DNA of 64,000 nt from Hymenobacter sp. BRD67 (GCF_013256425.1 NZ_CP053904.1:3782001-3846000); one strand, 5' to 3'. Shown: positions 9,002 through 17,961, counted from the first letter of the stretch. The notes: generated by a model not told the origin, from the letters alone. Program-made: numbers and translations.

Positions 9002-10965
9002 TTACATAAAGTATTTCAGGCGAATAACCTCCTGCTCACTCAAAAAGCGCCATTTGCCGCGGGGCAGGTCTTTCTTGGTGAGGCCGGCGTACTGCACCCG
9101 GTCCAGCGCTACCACATCGTAGCCGAGATGCTCAAAGATGCGGCGCACAATGCGGTTGCGGCCGATGTGCAGCTCAATGCCCACAAAATGCGGATTGCCG
9201 GCCACCACGGCTACGTCGTCTACTTCGGCTTTGCCATCTTCCAGCTCCACGCCGGCCGTTATTTCAGCCAGATGCTCGGCCGTGAGGGGCTTATCCAGCT
9301 CAGCCTGGTAGATTTTCTTGTTCTTGTGCGACGGATGCGAAAGCTTTTGGGCCACTTCGCCATCGTTGGTGAAAAGCAGTAGGCCCGTGGTATTGCGGTC
9401 GAGGCGCCCCACCGGAAAGATACGCTCCTTCGAAGCCGTAGCTACCAGCGACATCACCGTCTTGCGGCCCTCGGGGTCGTCGGTGGTCGTGATGAAGTCC
9501 TTGGGCTTGTTCAGCAGCACATACACAAGCTTCTCGCGGTTGAGGTTGGTTTTGCCGTACTGGACCGTGTCGGTGGGCTGCACTTTGTAGCCCATTTCGG
9601 TAATAACCTCCCCATTGACACGGATTTCACCGGCGGCAATCAGCGCATCGGCCTCGCGGCGCGAGCAAATGCCCGCGTTTGCTATATAGCGATTAAGTCT
9701 AAGCTCTTCATTACCGAAGTCTTCCTCGTTGAGGCGGCGCTTGTTGCCGCGCGTCTTGTCCTGCTCGTAGTGCTTGAGGTTTTTGTAGTCGGGCGCTTCG
9801 CCCGGCTTTTCGCCAAACTTCGGCTTATCAGCCCGGCCGTAGCCAGTGCTGGAGCGCGGGCCGCTCTCGGCAGCTCGCAGGGCCTCGCGGCGCTCGCGGA
9901 AGGTGCCGCTGCTGGTGTTGCTGGGGCGCTCGCCGTAGCTGCGCGGCTTGCCAAAGGCGCCTTCGGTACGCTCGCGGCCAGGGCCCCGGTCGTTGCCGTA
10001 GCTGCTGCGGCGCTCCTCGCGCCCGCCCTCCGAAGGACGGCCTTCCCGGTTGCCAAAGGAGCGGCGCTCGCCGCCCTCACTGCCGGCCGGCCGCCGGTCG
10101 CCAAAGCTCCCGCGGCGCTCCTCGCCACCGGGCCGGCTACCAAACTCTCGGCGGGCCGGCCGCTCGTCGCGGCGCTCAAAGCTGCCGCCTTCGGGCCGGG
10201 GGCGGTTGCCTGCGCCACCCTCCTCGAAGGAGCGACGCTCGTCGCGGCCCGTGTAGGCCGGGCGCGCATCGGCCGGTGCCCCACCCTCCAGCGGGGTGCC
10301 GTCAGGGTTGGTTTTTATAAACTTGCGGTTACGCTCGCCTTTGGTGCCACGCGGCACCGTGGGCAGGCCCTCGTAGCGCACGGGCTGGCCTTGCCAGATG
10401 GGCTTGGGTGGGTAGGCCGGCCGCTCGCTGCGCTCCTCGCTACCCCGGCGCTCATTGCCTTCGCCACTTTTATCGAAGCTGCGAGCTGGTCGCGCCTCGC
10501 GGTCGCTGCTACCAAAGCTGCGCTTGTCACCATAGCTGGGGCGGTCGCCGCCAAAGCTGCGCTTTTCACCGTACCCACCGCGGGCTGGCCGGTCGCCTCC
10601 GCCAAAACTCCGCTTTTCGCCAAAGCCGCCGCGCTCGGGACGGTCACTTCCACCGAAGCTGCGCTTCTCACCAAAGCCACCGCGCTCGGGCGGTCGCCGC
10701 TGCCAAAGTTGCGCTTATCGCCAAAGCCCGGCTTGCTGAAGCCGCCACTGCCACCGGGACGACCGCCGGCCCTGTTACCACCGCCCTGCCCAAACGTGGG
10801 CCGGGAAGGCGAATAGCCTTCGCCGCGCCCATCGGGGCGGCTGCCTTTGTAGCCACCGCTGCTACGGGGCGAATTGGCCCCTCGCGAGTCGCTACCGGGC
10901 CGCCCTGTGCCACCAGCCGCGCCGCGCCGGCCTGGCTTATCCTCCGAAAAATGTTGCTTGCCCAT
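9002..10965 (-). CDS. RsuA/RluB-type pseudouridine synthase with long RGG-like N-terminus, frameshifted
   Basis: The C-terminal ~240 residues are a complete rRNA pseudouridine synthase. There is an S4 RNA-binding domain (LNRYIANAGICSRREADALI) and the catalytic block with the nucleophilic Asp in GRLDRNTTGLLLF. The N-terminal ~400 residues are disordered and repetitive (RGGFGEKRSFGGSDRPE-type units, rich in R, G, S, E), like RGG RNA-binding tails. The start is ATG 10965 (MGKQHFSEDKPGRRG). A one-base loss at 10688-10690 splits the frame; restoring it gives about 654 residues and continues the repeat register exactly. Which rRNA position is modified cannot be told. Confidence 0.85.
10490..10740 (-). 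repeat. Coding tandem repeats in the RGG-like N-terminus
   Basis: Degenerate units of about 42-48 bases encode repeated GGFGEKRSFGGSDRPER-like segments. They run through the single-base indel at 10688-10690, and the repeat register itself shows which base is missing. Repeats of this kind commonly change copy number between strains. Confidence 0.7.
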
Positions 10966-11064
10966 GTGAATTTATAGGTTATCTGGTTGCTGGCTTATAG
11001 TCCCGCGCCGCCGGCGCTGGTGAGTACTACTGGCTGCCCGGGCGGCGAACCGCCGGCAGTTGGT

Positions 11065-11118
11065 AAAAAAAGCCCGGACCCGTACACCCGCCGCCGAGGC
11101 GCTGGGTACGGGTCCGGG
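11065..11118 (-). terminator. Rho-independent terminator after the DksA-like gene
   Basis: A perfect 13-bp stem (11073-11085 with 11106-11118, CCCGGACCCGTAC / GTACGGGTCCGGG) is followed on the minus strand by seven T (11065-11071). It ends the transcript of the gene stopping at 11138. Confidence 0.9.
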
Positions 11119-11137
11119 TAGTAATCGACTGCCGTGC

Positions 11138-11521
11138 TTAGTCGCGCCGGGCCAGCTTCGCCTCTATCGAGTGCTGGGTGTGCGGCACGGCCCGCAGGCG
11201 CTCTTTCGGAATGAGCTTGCCGGTGCCGATGCACACGCCGTAGGTTCCATTTTTAATACGCAGCTGCGCATTCTCGAGCTGCTGAATAAATTTCATCTGG
11301 CGCGAGGCCAGCTGATTGAGGCTTTCTTTTTCGGCCGTTTCGGCACCATCTTCCAGCACTTTCAGGGAGGCGGCCGTCGTATCGGTGCCCGACTCATTAT
11401 TACGAGTCAAGGTTTCTTTAATAAAAGAAAGCTCTTTGCGGGCTGCGGTGAGCTTTTCCTGAATAATCTGGTCAAACTCAGCCAGGTCTTCCCGCGAGTA
11501 GCGGAGGTTTTCCTCGGTCAT
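11138..11521 (-). CDS. TraR/DksA-family regulator
   Basis: 127 residues: a long helical hairpin (residues ~5-85) followed by the DksA/TraR C-terminal segment (YGVCIGTGKLIPKERL). In the classical family four cysteines bind zinc; here only one remains, as in many Bacteroidota members. Family role: binding in the RNA polymerase secondary channel and tuning initiation. I choose ATG 11521 (MTEENLRYS) over the in-frame ATG at 11581. A -7-like element TACCTTTG lies upstream at 11662-11669. Confidence 0.85.
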   Translation of the reverse strand: MTEENLRYSREDLAEFDQIIQEKLTAARKELSFIKETLTRNNESGTDTTAASLKVLEDGAETAEKESLNQLASRQMKFIQQLENAQLRIKNGTYGVCIGTGKLIPKERLRAVPHTQHSIEAKLARRD

Positions 11522-11661
11522 CGAAAAGCAGGTAAAAGAATAGTAGATAGTTACACCAATTAAGCTGGCCTGGCAGGCCAACGCCTCGCAGCCCCAAAAA
11601 GTTTAGCATCAATCCAAGCGTTTGCTTGTCGCGGTTGCCGGCTTCTTTTCGGCTGGTGGTG

Positions 11662-11669
11662 CAAAGGTA
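11662..11669 (-). promoter_or_regulatory. Bacteroidota -7 element upstream of the DksA-like gene
   Basis: TACCTTTG on the minus strand matches TAnnTTTG. No well-placed TTG -33 element is seen, so the assignment rests on the -7 box and its position between ribH and the DksA-like gene, giving a leader of roughly 135 nt. Confidence 0.4.
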
Positions 11670-11710
11670 ATTAGTTTCAGCGGCTTTGCTTCGCCAAGGG
11701 GCTTTTCGGC

Positions 11711-12187
11711 CTAGAAGCCCAGCATCTGAATAGCGGCCACGGCGGCTTCTACGCCCTTGTTGCCGTGCCGTCCGCCCGCGCGGTCCCAGGCCTGCTCAAG
11801 CGTATTGGTGGTTACGAGGCCAAATATTACGGGTTTGTTATATTTTAGCCCCACTGTAGTAAGGCCCTGCGCCACTGCGTGGCAGATATAGTCGTCGTGC
11901 TTGGTATCGCCCTTAATCACGACGCCGAGGCAGATAACGGCATCCATCTCCTCGTGCTGGGCCAGCAGCTGCGCCCCCAGCGTGAGCTCGAAGCTGCCGG
12001 GAACGACATTACGGAATATATTCTCGGGCTTAGCCCCGTGCTTGAGCAGGGTTTCGTAGGCACCAGTGCTGAGCGTATCGGTCAGCTCCCGGTTCCACTC
12101 GGCCACAACCAGGCCAAAGCGCTTTTCGCTGATGTTGATGAACCCAGAACTGTCGTAAGTGCTGAGGTTTTGGAGAGAAGTTGCCAT
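11711..12187 (-). CDS. ribH: 6,7-dimethyl-8-ribityllumazine synthase
   Basis: 158 residues, the usual length. It condenses 5-amino-6-ribitylaminouracil with dihydroxybutanone phosphate, the penultimate step of riboflavin synthesis, in an icosahedral or pentameric assembly. The motifs visible are VVAEWNRELT near the N-terminus, VPGSFELTLGAQLL, the phosphate-binding CLGVVIKGDTKHDDYI, and VIFGLVTTNTLEQA. No other rib gene is nearby. It sits downstream of the terminator of the YfgM-like gene. Confidence 0.95.
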   Translation of the reverse strand: MATSLQNLSTYDSSGFINISEKRFGLVVAEWNRELTDTLSTGAYETLLKHGAKPENIFRNVVPGSFELTLGAQLLAQHEEMDAVICLGVVIKGDTKHDDYICHAVAQGLTTVGLKYNKPVIFGLVTTNTLEQAWDRAGGRHGNKGVEAAVAAIQMLGF

Positions 12188-12282
12188 AAAGCGCAGAGTA
12201 TGCAGGTAATGCGGACTGCCCCAGCCTGGGCAGAGTTGATTTGGTGCGTTGCGTGTGTGTTAGTAGCCGATTCGGCTTTAGT

Positions 12283-12322
12283 AAACAACAACGGCGCTCC
12301 CCGTTGCAGGAAAGCGCCGTTG
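12283..12322 (-). terminator. Terminator after the YfgM-like TPR gene
   Basis: A perfect 10-bp stem CAACGGCGCT (12289-12298) / AGCGCCGTTG (12313-12322) is followed on the minus strand by a T-rich stretch (TTGTTT). Confidence 0.75.
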
Positions 12323-12348
12323 TGCGTAGCTAAGCCTGGCTTAATAGC

Positions 12349-13113
12349 CTATTGGCCGACCGCTGCTTTGCGCTGGCGGGCTTCGGCTGCTTCGGGCGAT
12401 GTCGCGTAGTCGTTAATGATACGGTCGTAGGCTTTGGCTGCCCCGGCGTTGTCTTTGGCCGTTTCGAGGGCAATGCCTTGCTTCAGCACGTAGCCGGGCG
12501 AAAACTGCTCATTCGGGTTGTGGTCGGCCGCTTTGGCATACAGCTCGGCCGCGTCCTTAGGCTGATTCAGCTCCAGCTTGGCGTCGCCCATGAGCGCATA
12601 TGCCCGCGACTGCACCAGGTAATCATCTGAGCTAAACTTGTCGAGGTAATTGTAGGCATCCTGAAACTTACCCTGCTTCAGGGCGGCCACGCCCGCGTAG
12701 AAGTTGGCCAGGTTGCCGGCTTTGGTGCCGCTGTACTCCGTGGCTACCTTATCGAGGCCCGGATGCTTGCCGTCGCCCTTGGTGGCTTTGCCCAGCGAAT
12801 CGGCTTCCCAATAATCCACCGCCTTGAACATGGCATTCTGGGCCTGCGTGTTTTGCTCGGTGCGCCAGTAGTTGTAGCCAAATGCGCCGGCTATGGCGGC
12901 CACCACTACTACCAGAATCCCCAGCAGCAAGTTGCGGTTGCGGCGTACGAAATCTTCCGACTCGGCCAGGCGAGCGGCAAGCGCATCGGGGTCTTCGAGC
13001 AACGGATTTTGGGTCACGTAGCTTTCTTCGGCCGGAGCCAGCGGGTCGGACGACACGGGGCGAGTGGGCTGGCGGGCACCCGGCGTTTTGCCGGTGTAAG
13101 GAATCTTAGACAT
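12349..13113 (-). CDS. YfgM-like membrane-anchored TPR protein
   Basis: 254 residues: a soluble N-terminal region, one membrane span (residues ~85-105, LLLGILVVVVAAIAGAFGYNYW), then periplasmic TPR-like repeats (ANFYAGVAALKQGKFQDAYNYL, QSRAYALMGDAKLELNQ, LKQGIALETAKDNAGAAKAY). Relatives of this architecture act as ancillary chaperones beside the Sec translocon. ATG 13113 (MSKIPYTGKTPG) is chosen because the upstream frame overlaps the end of pdhA. It lies 95 bases downstream of pdhA on the same strand. Confidence 0.82.
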   Translation of the reverse strand: MSKIPYTGKTPGARQPTRPVSSDPLAPAEESYVTQNPLLEDPDALAARLAESEDFVRRNRNLLLGILVVVVAAIAGAFGYNYWRTEQNTQAQNAMFKAVDYWEADSLGKATKGDGKHPGLDKVATEYSGTKAGNLANFYAGVAALKQGKFQDAYNYLDKFSSDDYLVQSRAYALMGDAKLELNQPKDAAELYAKAADHNPNEQFSPGYVLKQGIALETAKDNAGAAKAYDRIINDYATSPEAAEARQRKAAVGQ

Positions 13114-13207
13114 TAGAAGAGGTAGCTCGGCGGCAGAGCTCTTGAACCAAGCCGCGCCGCGGGGCCACCCGGCCACAAAGGCAAGGGGCCGGGGTGAAAA
13201 GTGAAAC

Positions 13208-14380
13208 TTAATCGTGAATATACGGATAGTCGGCCTGCACGTACACGTCGTGGTAAAGCTCGGCAGCATCCGGGTACGGCGAGTTTTCGGCAAACTCTAC
13301 CGATTCCTGCACCTGAGCCTTGATGCGCTCGTCGATGGCAGCCAGCTCCTCTTCGGTAGCAAACTGGTGGGTCAGAATGGTGTGGCGCACGGCCTCAATG
13401 GTATCGCGGTGGCGATATTCTTCCACTTCTTCCTTGGTACGGTACTTGGCGGGGTCGCTCATAGAGTGGCCCTTGTAGCGGTAGGTCTTAAACTCGAGGA
13501 AAGTGGGGCCTTCGCCACTGCGGGCCCGGGCGGCGGCGCGGGCTACGGCGTTGTGCACGTCTTCTACGTTCATGGCATTAACCGGCTCGTTGGGCATCTG
13601 GTAGCCTTCGGCAATGATGTGCAGGTCGGTCACGTTGGAGGTACGCTGCACCGAAGTGCCCATGGCATAGCCGTTGTTCTCCACCACGAAAATCACGGGC
13701 AGCTTCCAGAGCATGGCCATGTTGAAAGCTTCGTGCAACGCGCCCTGGCGCACGGCGCCGTCGCCCATGTAGCAGATGCAAAGCTTACCCGTCTTGTTAT
13801 ACTTCTCGGCAAAGGCAATGCCGGCTCCCATCGGAATCTGGCCGCCCACGATGCCGTGGCCACCCATGAACCCAACTTCCTTGTCAAACATGTGCATCGA
13901 GCCGCCTTTGCCTTTCGAGCAGCCTGTGGCCTTGGCAAACAGCTCGGCCATGATGGCATTGGGCGAGGTGCCCAGCGCCAGCGGGTGGGCGTGGTCGCGG
14001 TAGGCAGTGATATACTTATCGCCTTTTTCCAGGGCCGACACGGCGCCGGCTACGCACGCCTCCTGGCCAATGTAGAGGTGGCAGAAGCCCTTTATTTTTT
14101 GCTGACCGTAAAGCTGCCCGGCCTTCTCTTCAAACTTACGCATGAGCTGCATTTGCTCATACCAATTTATATATACCTCTTTAGAAAATTCTAACTGGTC
14201 AGGTGAAGTGGCTACCGGTTCATTGCCGGGGTTGCCACCTTTGTGGGCGTCAGGTAATTCTTCTACGGCCGGCTGCTGCACGGTCTCGACGCCCGTGGCA
14301 GCATCCGCTACCTTCGGCGTCTGGTTGCTGCTACCGTTCGCGCCGGCCTTCGGGGCATCCTTTACTTTCGACTCCGCCAT
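13208..14380 (-). CDS. pdhA: Pyruvate dehydrogenase E1 component, alpha subunit
   Basis: 390 residues. The thiamine-diphosphate motif is visible as GDGAVRQGALHEAFNMA...VVENNGYAMGT, together with QEACVAGAVSALEKGDKYITAYRDH and the phosphorylation-loop-like RYKGHSMSDPAKYR. With E1 beta it decarboxylates pyruvate for acetyl-CoA formation; no E1 beta or E2 gene lies in this window. Unusual: a ~55-residue Ala/Pro/Gly-rich N-terminal extension (from MAESKVKDAPKAGANGS) precedes the conserved start near EFSKEVYINWYEQM. It is divergent from recF. Confidence 0.93.
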   Translation of the reverse strand: MAESKVKDAPKAGANGSSNQTPKVADAATGVETVQQPAVEELPDAHKGGNPGNEPVATSPDQLEFSKEVYINWYEQMQLMRKFEEKAGQLYGQQKIKGFCHLYIGQEACVAGAVSALEKGDKYITAYRDHAHPLALGTSPNAIMAELFAKATGCSKGKGGSMHMFDKEVGFMGGHGIVGGQIPMGAGIAFAEKYNKTGKLCICYMGDGAVRQGALHEAFNMAMLWKLPVIFVVENNGYAMGTSVQRTSNVTDLHIIAEGYQMPNEPVNAMNVEDVHNAVARAAARARSGEGPTFLEFKTYRYKGHSMSDPAKYRTKEEVEEYRHRDTIEAVRHTILTHQFATEEELAAIDERIKAQVQESVEFAENSPYPDAAELYHDVYVQADYPYIHD

Positions 14381-14456
14381 AATTCGGGGTATATAATTTC
14401 GCGTTGGGAGGGCGAAATTACGTAATACCAACCGTACTCTCACTCCTCTGCACCTA

Positions 14457-15584
14457 ATGACGCTTGACTGGCTCCACCTGCTGTTTTTCAAAAACTACGA
14501 CGAAGCCAGCCTGGCATTCGGCCCCGGCATCAACTGCTTTATCGGCGACAACGGCAGTGGCAAAACTAACCTGCTCGACGCCATCCATTACCTGGCGCTG
14601 GCCAAGAGTGCCTTCACCGCAGCCGATGCCCAGGCGATTAAGCATGGAGCCGATTTCTTCGTGGTCAAAGGCCGGTTTTCATCGGCCCTGGTTGAAAAGA
14701 CTGAGACAATTCAGGTGAGTCTGCGAGCGGGCCAGAAGAAAATCATTACTCATGATAAGCAGCCTTATGACCGGCTGGCCGACCACATTGGCCGCTACCC
14801 GGCGGTACTCATTTCGCCCTACGATACTGACCTGATTCGCCAGGGGAGTGAGGAGCGCCGGCGCTACTTCGATAGTCTTCAGTCGCAGCTCGACCACGAC
14901 TTTCTGGAGCTTCTTATTCAGTATAATGGCTTGCTGCGGCAGCGTAATGCCACGCTCAAGCAGGGCAGCGGCAGCCACGGGTTTGATGCGCTCTACCTGC
15001 AAGCCCTCGATGACCAGCTGGCGCCGTTGGGGGAAAGCCTGTCGGAACGTCGGGCCGAGTTCCTGTCGCTGTTTATTCCGGTGTTCCAAAACCATTACCA
15101 GCAACTGGCGGAGAGTCGCGAAGCCGTTACGCTGGTCTATAAGAGTCAGCTGCCAGGCCAGAATTTCCGCCACCTGCTTTTAGCCAACGAGCGGCGTGAC
15201 CTGGCACTGCAGCGCAGCACGGTAGGCCCGCACCGCGACGACTTCGTGTTTTTGATGGATGAGCTGCCCGTCAAAACATATGCTTCGCAAGGCCAGCAAA
15301 AGTCGTTTGCCATCGCCCTGAAGCTGGCGCAGTTTGAGCTGCTGGCTGCCCGCCAGCCGGCCAACGGCTTAGCTCCGGCCAAGCCGCTTCTCCTGCTGGA
15401 CGACATTTTTGACCGGCTCGACGACAAGCGCATTGGCCGCCTGCTGCAGCTGGTAGCTGACCAGACCTTCGGGCAGGTCTTCCTGACTGATACCAACCTG
15501 GAACGCACTGACCAAGCTTTGGAAGGGGTAAGCAACGATGTCCGGCGCTTCCGGGTGCAGGCTGGCAAGGTCGCGCCTTTGTAG
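14457..15584 (+). CDS. recF: DNA replication/repair ATPase RecF
   Basis: 375 residues, normal for RecF. An SMC-like ABC ATPase that loads RecA at gaps together with RecO and RecR. Walker A is GDNGSGKTNLLD (residues ~30-41), the signature region is SQGQQKSFAIALKLA, and the Walker B/D-loop is LLLDDIFDRLDDKR. It is transcribed away from pdhA and followed by the DUF721 gene. recF is often near the origin, which fits parS at 16.35 kb and the DnaA boxes at 37.4 kb. Confidence 0.95.
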   Translation: MTLDWLHLLFFKNYDEASLAFGPGINCFIGDNGSGKTNLLDAIHYLALAKSAFTAADAQAIKHGADFFVVKGRFSSALVEKTETIQVSLRAGQKKIITHDKQPYDRLADHIGRYPAVLISPYDTDLIRQGSEERRRYFDSLQSQLDHDFLELLIQYNGLLRQRNATLKQGSGSHGFDALYLQALDDQLAPLGESLSERRAEFLSLFIPVFQNHYQQLAESREAVTLVYKSQLPGQNFRHLLLANERRDLALQRSTVGPHRDDFVFLMDELPVKTYASQGQQKSFAIALKLAQFELLAARQPANGLAPAKPLLLLDDIFDRLDDKRIGRLLQLVADQTFGQVFLTDTNLERTDQALEGVSNDVRRFRVQAGKVAPL

Positions 15585-15682
15585 CATTGGAAAGCTCTTT
15601 CGGAAGACTGGCGAGCGTACTTTTGAGGTAACATTACCGCCTGGTCATCGGGCATTTTTGCGCTTCATTTTACTATCCGCTC

Positions 15683-16000
15683 GTGAAAAAGCCCAGCCTC
15701 TCTCCCACTGCACGCCGGGCCGATATTATCCCGCTGAAGGAGGGCCTGGAGGCTTTAGTGCGGGCCTACCGCCTGGGTGGCAAGCTCAACGAGGTAACGG
15801 TAGTAGCCAGCTGGGAGCGCGTGATGGGCAAGGCCGTTGCCCTCAAAACGAAGGAGGTGTATGTGAGCAAAGGCAAGCTATTCGTGCGCCTCACCTCGGC
15901 TCCGCTCAAGCACGAACTCGTCATGGCTAAAACGCGGGTACTGGAAATGCTTAACGCTGAAGTTGGCGCCCAGACCGTAACCGAGGTTGTTTTCCTGTAG
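15683..16000 (+). CDS. DUF721 (DciA-related) protein
   Basis: 105 residues starting at GTG 15683, with the DUF721 pattern (LEALVRAYRLGGKLNEVTVV, WERVMGKAVALKT, LFVRLTSAPLKHELVMAK). Members related to DciA assist loading of the replicative helicase, and this gene type often follows recF. The sequence places it in the family; the helicase role here is inferred. Confidence 0.85.
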   Translation: MKKPSLSPTARRADIIPLKEGLEALVRAYRLGGKLNEVTVVASWERVMGKAVALKTKEVYVSKGKLFVRLTSAPLKHELVMAKTRVLEMLNAEVGAQTVTEVVFL

Positions 16001-16374
16001 TGGACTTGGTGCGCGCAGTAGATAGCCGACCTGGCTGGCTTTCGGCTCGTCGTTCGCGCCACTTGCTCCTCCCAAGAGCGGGCTAGCTGGCCCACAGCTT
16101 GGCTACGTACACCTGCCTGCTGATGGCTTAAAAATATGTAGGGGTGCCGGCCAGAGATGATGCGCCACCCCGCTGGCTTAAGCTTCTTTTCTTTCGGGGG
16201 AAGGAAGTAAGTACTGCGCCACCTCGCCGTTTCAGCTTTACAGCTGGCTTAACTGGCATTGGCCTTGAGCTAGCAGCTACCGGCCTTTTCCGGCCCTTGA
16301 TAATTGCTTAGGGGTGCTGTTTTCGACAGTGTGATTCATGTTCGGGCAAAAATGTTCCACGTGAAACATTTTTG
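16001..16374. other. Gene-free stretch ending in parS
   Basis: No supported coding sequence, RNA or hairpin terminator could be found in these 374 bases apart from the parS site at its right end. Confidence 0.5.
16353..16368. other. parS centromere site (ParB binding)
   Basis: TGTTCCACGTGAAACA is an exact match to the well-conserved 16-bp parS sequence of chromosomal ParB/Spo0J systems (consensus TGTTYCACGTGAAACA). It lies in a non-coding gap, 13 bases after the last coding base of the low-GC HTH gene. Chromosomal parS sites cluster near the origin; parA/parB themselves are not in this window. Confidence 0.93.
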
Positions 16375-16761
16375 TTACTTAGGACCATACACTTTTAACA
16401 AAAGCTCATTGTAGGCCTCTAGTAAGGCGATATACTTCGTTTGCAAAGCTAAAAGCTGCTTAGAAGGGTCAGAATCGGGGGTTTGCGCAGGCGTTACACG
16501 TTGTGTAACATGATTTGTAACACTGGATCGGACAACAGGTGTTACAAAGGGCAAAGAAGATTGTTCAGCAATCGTAAAGTCGTGAGAAAAATCGTGACCG
16601 ATAATTTGACCAATATTCTTTACAAAATTGGCGTCAAGTGTATCATCCTTAAACTTACGATAGATTGTCGGACGTGTAATACCAAGCTCTTCCACGATAC
16701 GCGTGATGGAAATACCGCTGTTTTTAATGGCTTCCTGCAGTATTTCGCCCTGGTGCGGCAT
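16375..16761 (-). CDS. Small helix-turn-helix DNA-binding protein, low GC
   Basis: 128 residues. The N-terminal third forms a helix-turn-helix (IVEELGITRPTIYRKFKD), followed by a Ser/Thr/Pro linker with a VTnnVTnnVT pattern and a C-terminal leucine-rich helix (QLLALQTKYIALLEAYNELLLK) suited to dimerisation. GC is about 42%, far below the ~60% of its neighbours, which suggests recent acquisition or special constraint. Nine exact TGTAAC/GTTACA hexamers occur within and upstream of the gene, suggesting autoregulation. Targets are unknown; a role linked to the adjacent parS cannot be judged. Confidence 0.75.
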   Translation of the reverse strand: MPHQGEILQEAIKNSGISITRIVEELGITRPTIYRKFKDDTLDANFVKNIGQIIGHDFSHDFTIAEQSSLPFVTPVVRSSVTNHVTQRVTPAQTPDSDPSKQLLALQTKYIALLEAYNELLLKVYGPK

Positions 16762-16950
16762 GAAATGTATAGCTTAGATGAGTTACAGTGCAAAGATGTA
16801 ATTCGTAATCTTGTAAACCAAATTTGTCTTACACTAATTCGTACGAAGCGCGCAACGTGAAATCGCGAACACTGTAACGCAAGTGTGTATTACAAAACCC
16901 GAAGGTCAATACCATGTAACGAATGAGCCTACGTTACACACAACTGTAAC
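16493..16950. promoter_or_regulatory. Cluster of TGTAAC/GTTACA motifs
   Basis: Exact copies start at 16493, 16504, 16516, 16541 (inside the HTH gene) and 16782, 16873, 16915, 16933, 16945 (upstream of it). Both orientations occur; 16933 and 16945 form an inverted pair (GTTACA-N6-TGTAAC), as do 16493 and 16504 (GTTACA-N5-TGTAAC). Chance would give well under one copy in this length. The upstream copies are likely operators of the HTH gene. Confidence 0.55.
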
Positions 16951-16967
16951 GCGAGCATACGCATTAC

Positions 16968-17843
16968 CTACACCCTACCCAACAGCTGCAACAAGCGGTT
17001 GGGGTAGTCGGTCGTGATGCCATCTACTCCCCAGGAAGCGACACGCCGTAAGTCAGACACGTCGTTTACCGTCCAGGGCACCAGACGCAGGCCCGCATAA
17101 GCGCGCCGCAGCTCATGTACCATTGCTTTAGACAGGAGCGTAAAATCGGGACCAAGGGTATCGGGTATAAAGCCCAGCTGCTGGAGGCAAACGGGTAAAG
17201 ACGGAGCAGGCCTTTCGACAAGCAGACACTGGCGAAGCAAGGGCGCCGCCTGCCGGGCGTACTGCAGCACGCGCGGGTCAAAACTGAGCAGCGTAGTACG
17301 TGAGAGCAGCTGCGCCGTGACCAGCTCAGCCACTACTAAATCGACGAAAGTGGCCGGGCGCGGATGGAAAATATCGTCTCCGGCCAGACTACTTTTTACC
17401 TCAATAGAATAGCCAACCGGAGGGCGCTGAAGGCGGTGGCAGGCCAGCTCGACTGCCTCAAACACCTCTCGTAGCAGCGGCCGGTAAGCAGGCACCGGCT
17501 GTTGAAAAGGAAAGTCGGGGTGCGGCTTCTCGCCCACGCGGCACTCCCGGATGGTGGCATAAGGCAGCTTATAGAGATTGAATTGCTGCGGGTGCCGCGG
17601 GTCGATGGCTTCGCCGGCGGGGCCGCTACCCAGGCTGGCCGACAGCCAGGGCTCGTGCGAGACTACTACCTGGTTGTCGTGCGAGATAACCACATCGAGC
17701 TCCAGCACATCTACTCCCAGCTCCAGGGCATGCAAAAAGGCCGGCAGCGTGTTTTCGGGCAGTAAGCCCCGGCACCCGCGATGGCCGTGTACTTCGAGAA
17801 AAGCGGCACCAGCAAGAGTGCCTGGGTAAGGTGGAAACTGCAT
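16968..17843 (-). CDS. Glycerophosphodiester phosphodiesterase
   Basis: 291 residues of the GDPD TIM-barrel family, hydrolysing glycerophosphodiesters to glycerol 3-phosphate and an alcohol. The catalytic entry motif HGHRGCRGLLPENTLPAF and the metal-binding LELDVVISHDNQVVVSHEP are intact, with a late WTVNDVSDLRRVASWGVDGITTDYP. No signal peptide is evident, so cytosolic scavenging is likely. ATG 17843 gives a natural N-terminus; divergent to the DUF2939 gene. Confidence 0.92.
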   Translation of the reverse strand: MQFPPYPGTLAGAAFLEVHGHRGCRGLLPENTLPAFLHALELGVDVLELDVVISHDNQVVVSHEPWLSASLGSGPAGEAIDPRHPQQFNLYKLPYATIRECRVGEKPHPDFPFQQPVPAYRPLLREVFEAVELACHRLQRPPVGYSIEVKSSLAGDDIFHPRPATFVDLVVAELVTAQLLSRTTLLSFDPRVLQYARQAAPLLRQCLLVERPAPSLPVCLQQLGFIPDTLGPDFTLLSKAMVHELRRAYAGLRLVPWTVNDVSDLRRVASWGVDGITTDYPNRLLQLLGRV

Positions 17844-17887
17844 AAGGACTTTGTACGCAGGCCAGGCAAAGGCGGCAGCTGCCGAAG

Positions 17888-17895
17888 TAAATTTG
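17888..17895 (+). promoter_or_regulatory. -7 promoter element for the DUF2939 gene
   Basis: TAAATTTG matches TAnnTTTG, 66 bases upstream of the ATG at 17962. No TTG at the expected spacing is seen, so this is tentative. Confidence 0.35.
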
Positions 17896-17961
17896 CAGTA
17901 GCTAGCACACCTGGCTGGCCTGGCAACGTGCCGGCTTTAGCCAGTGGCTACTCTTGTTTAT

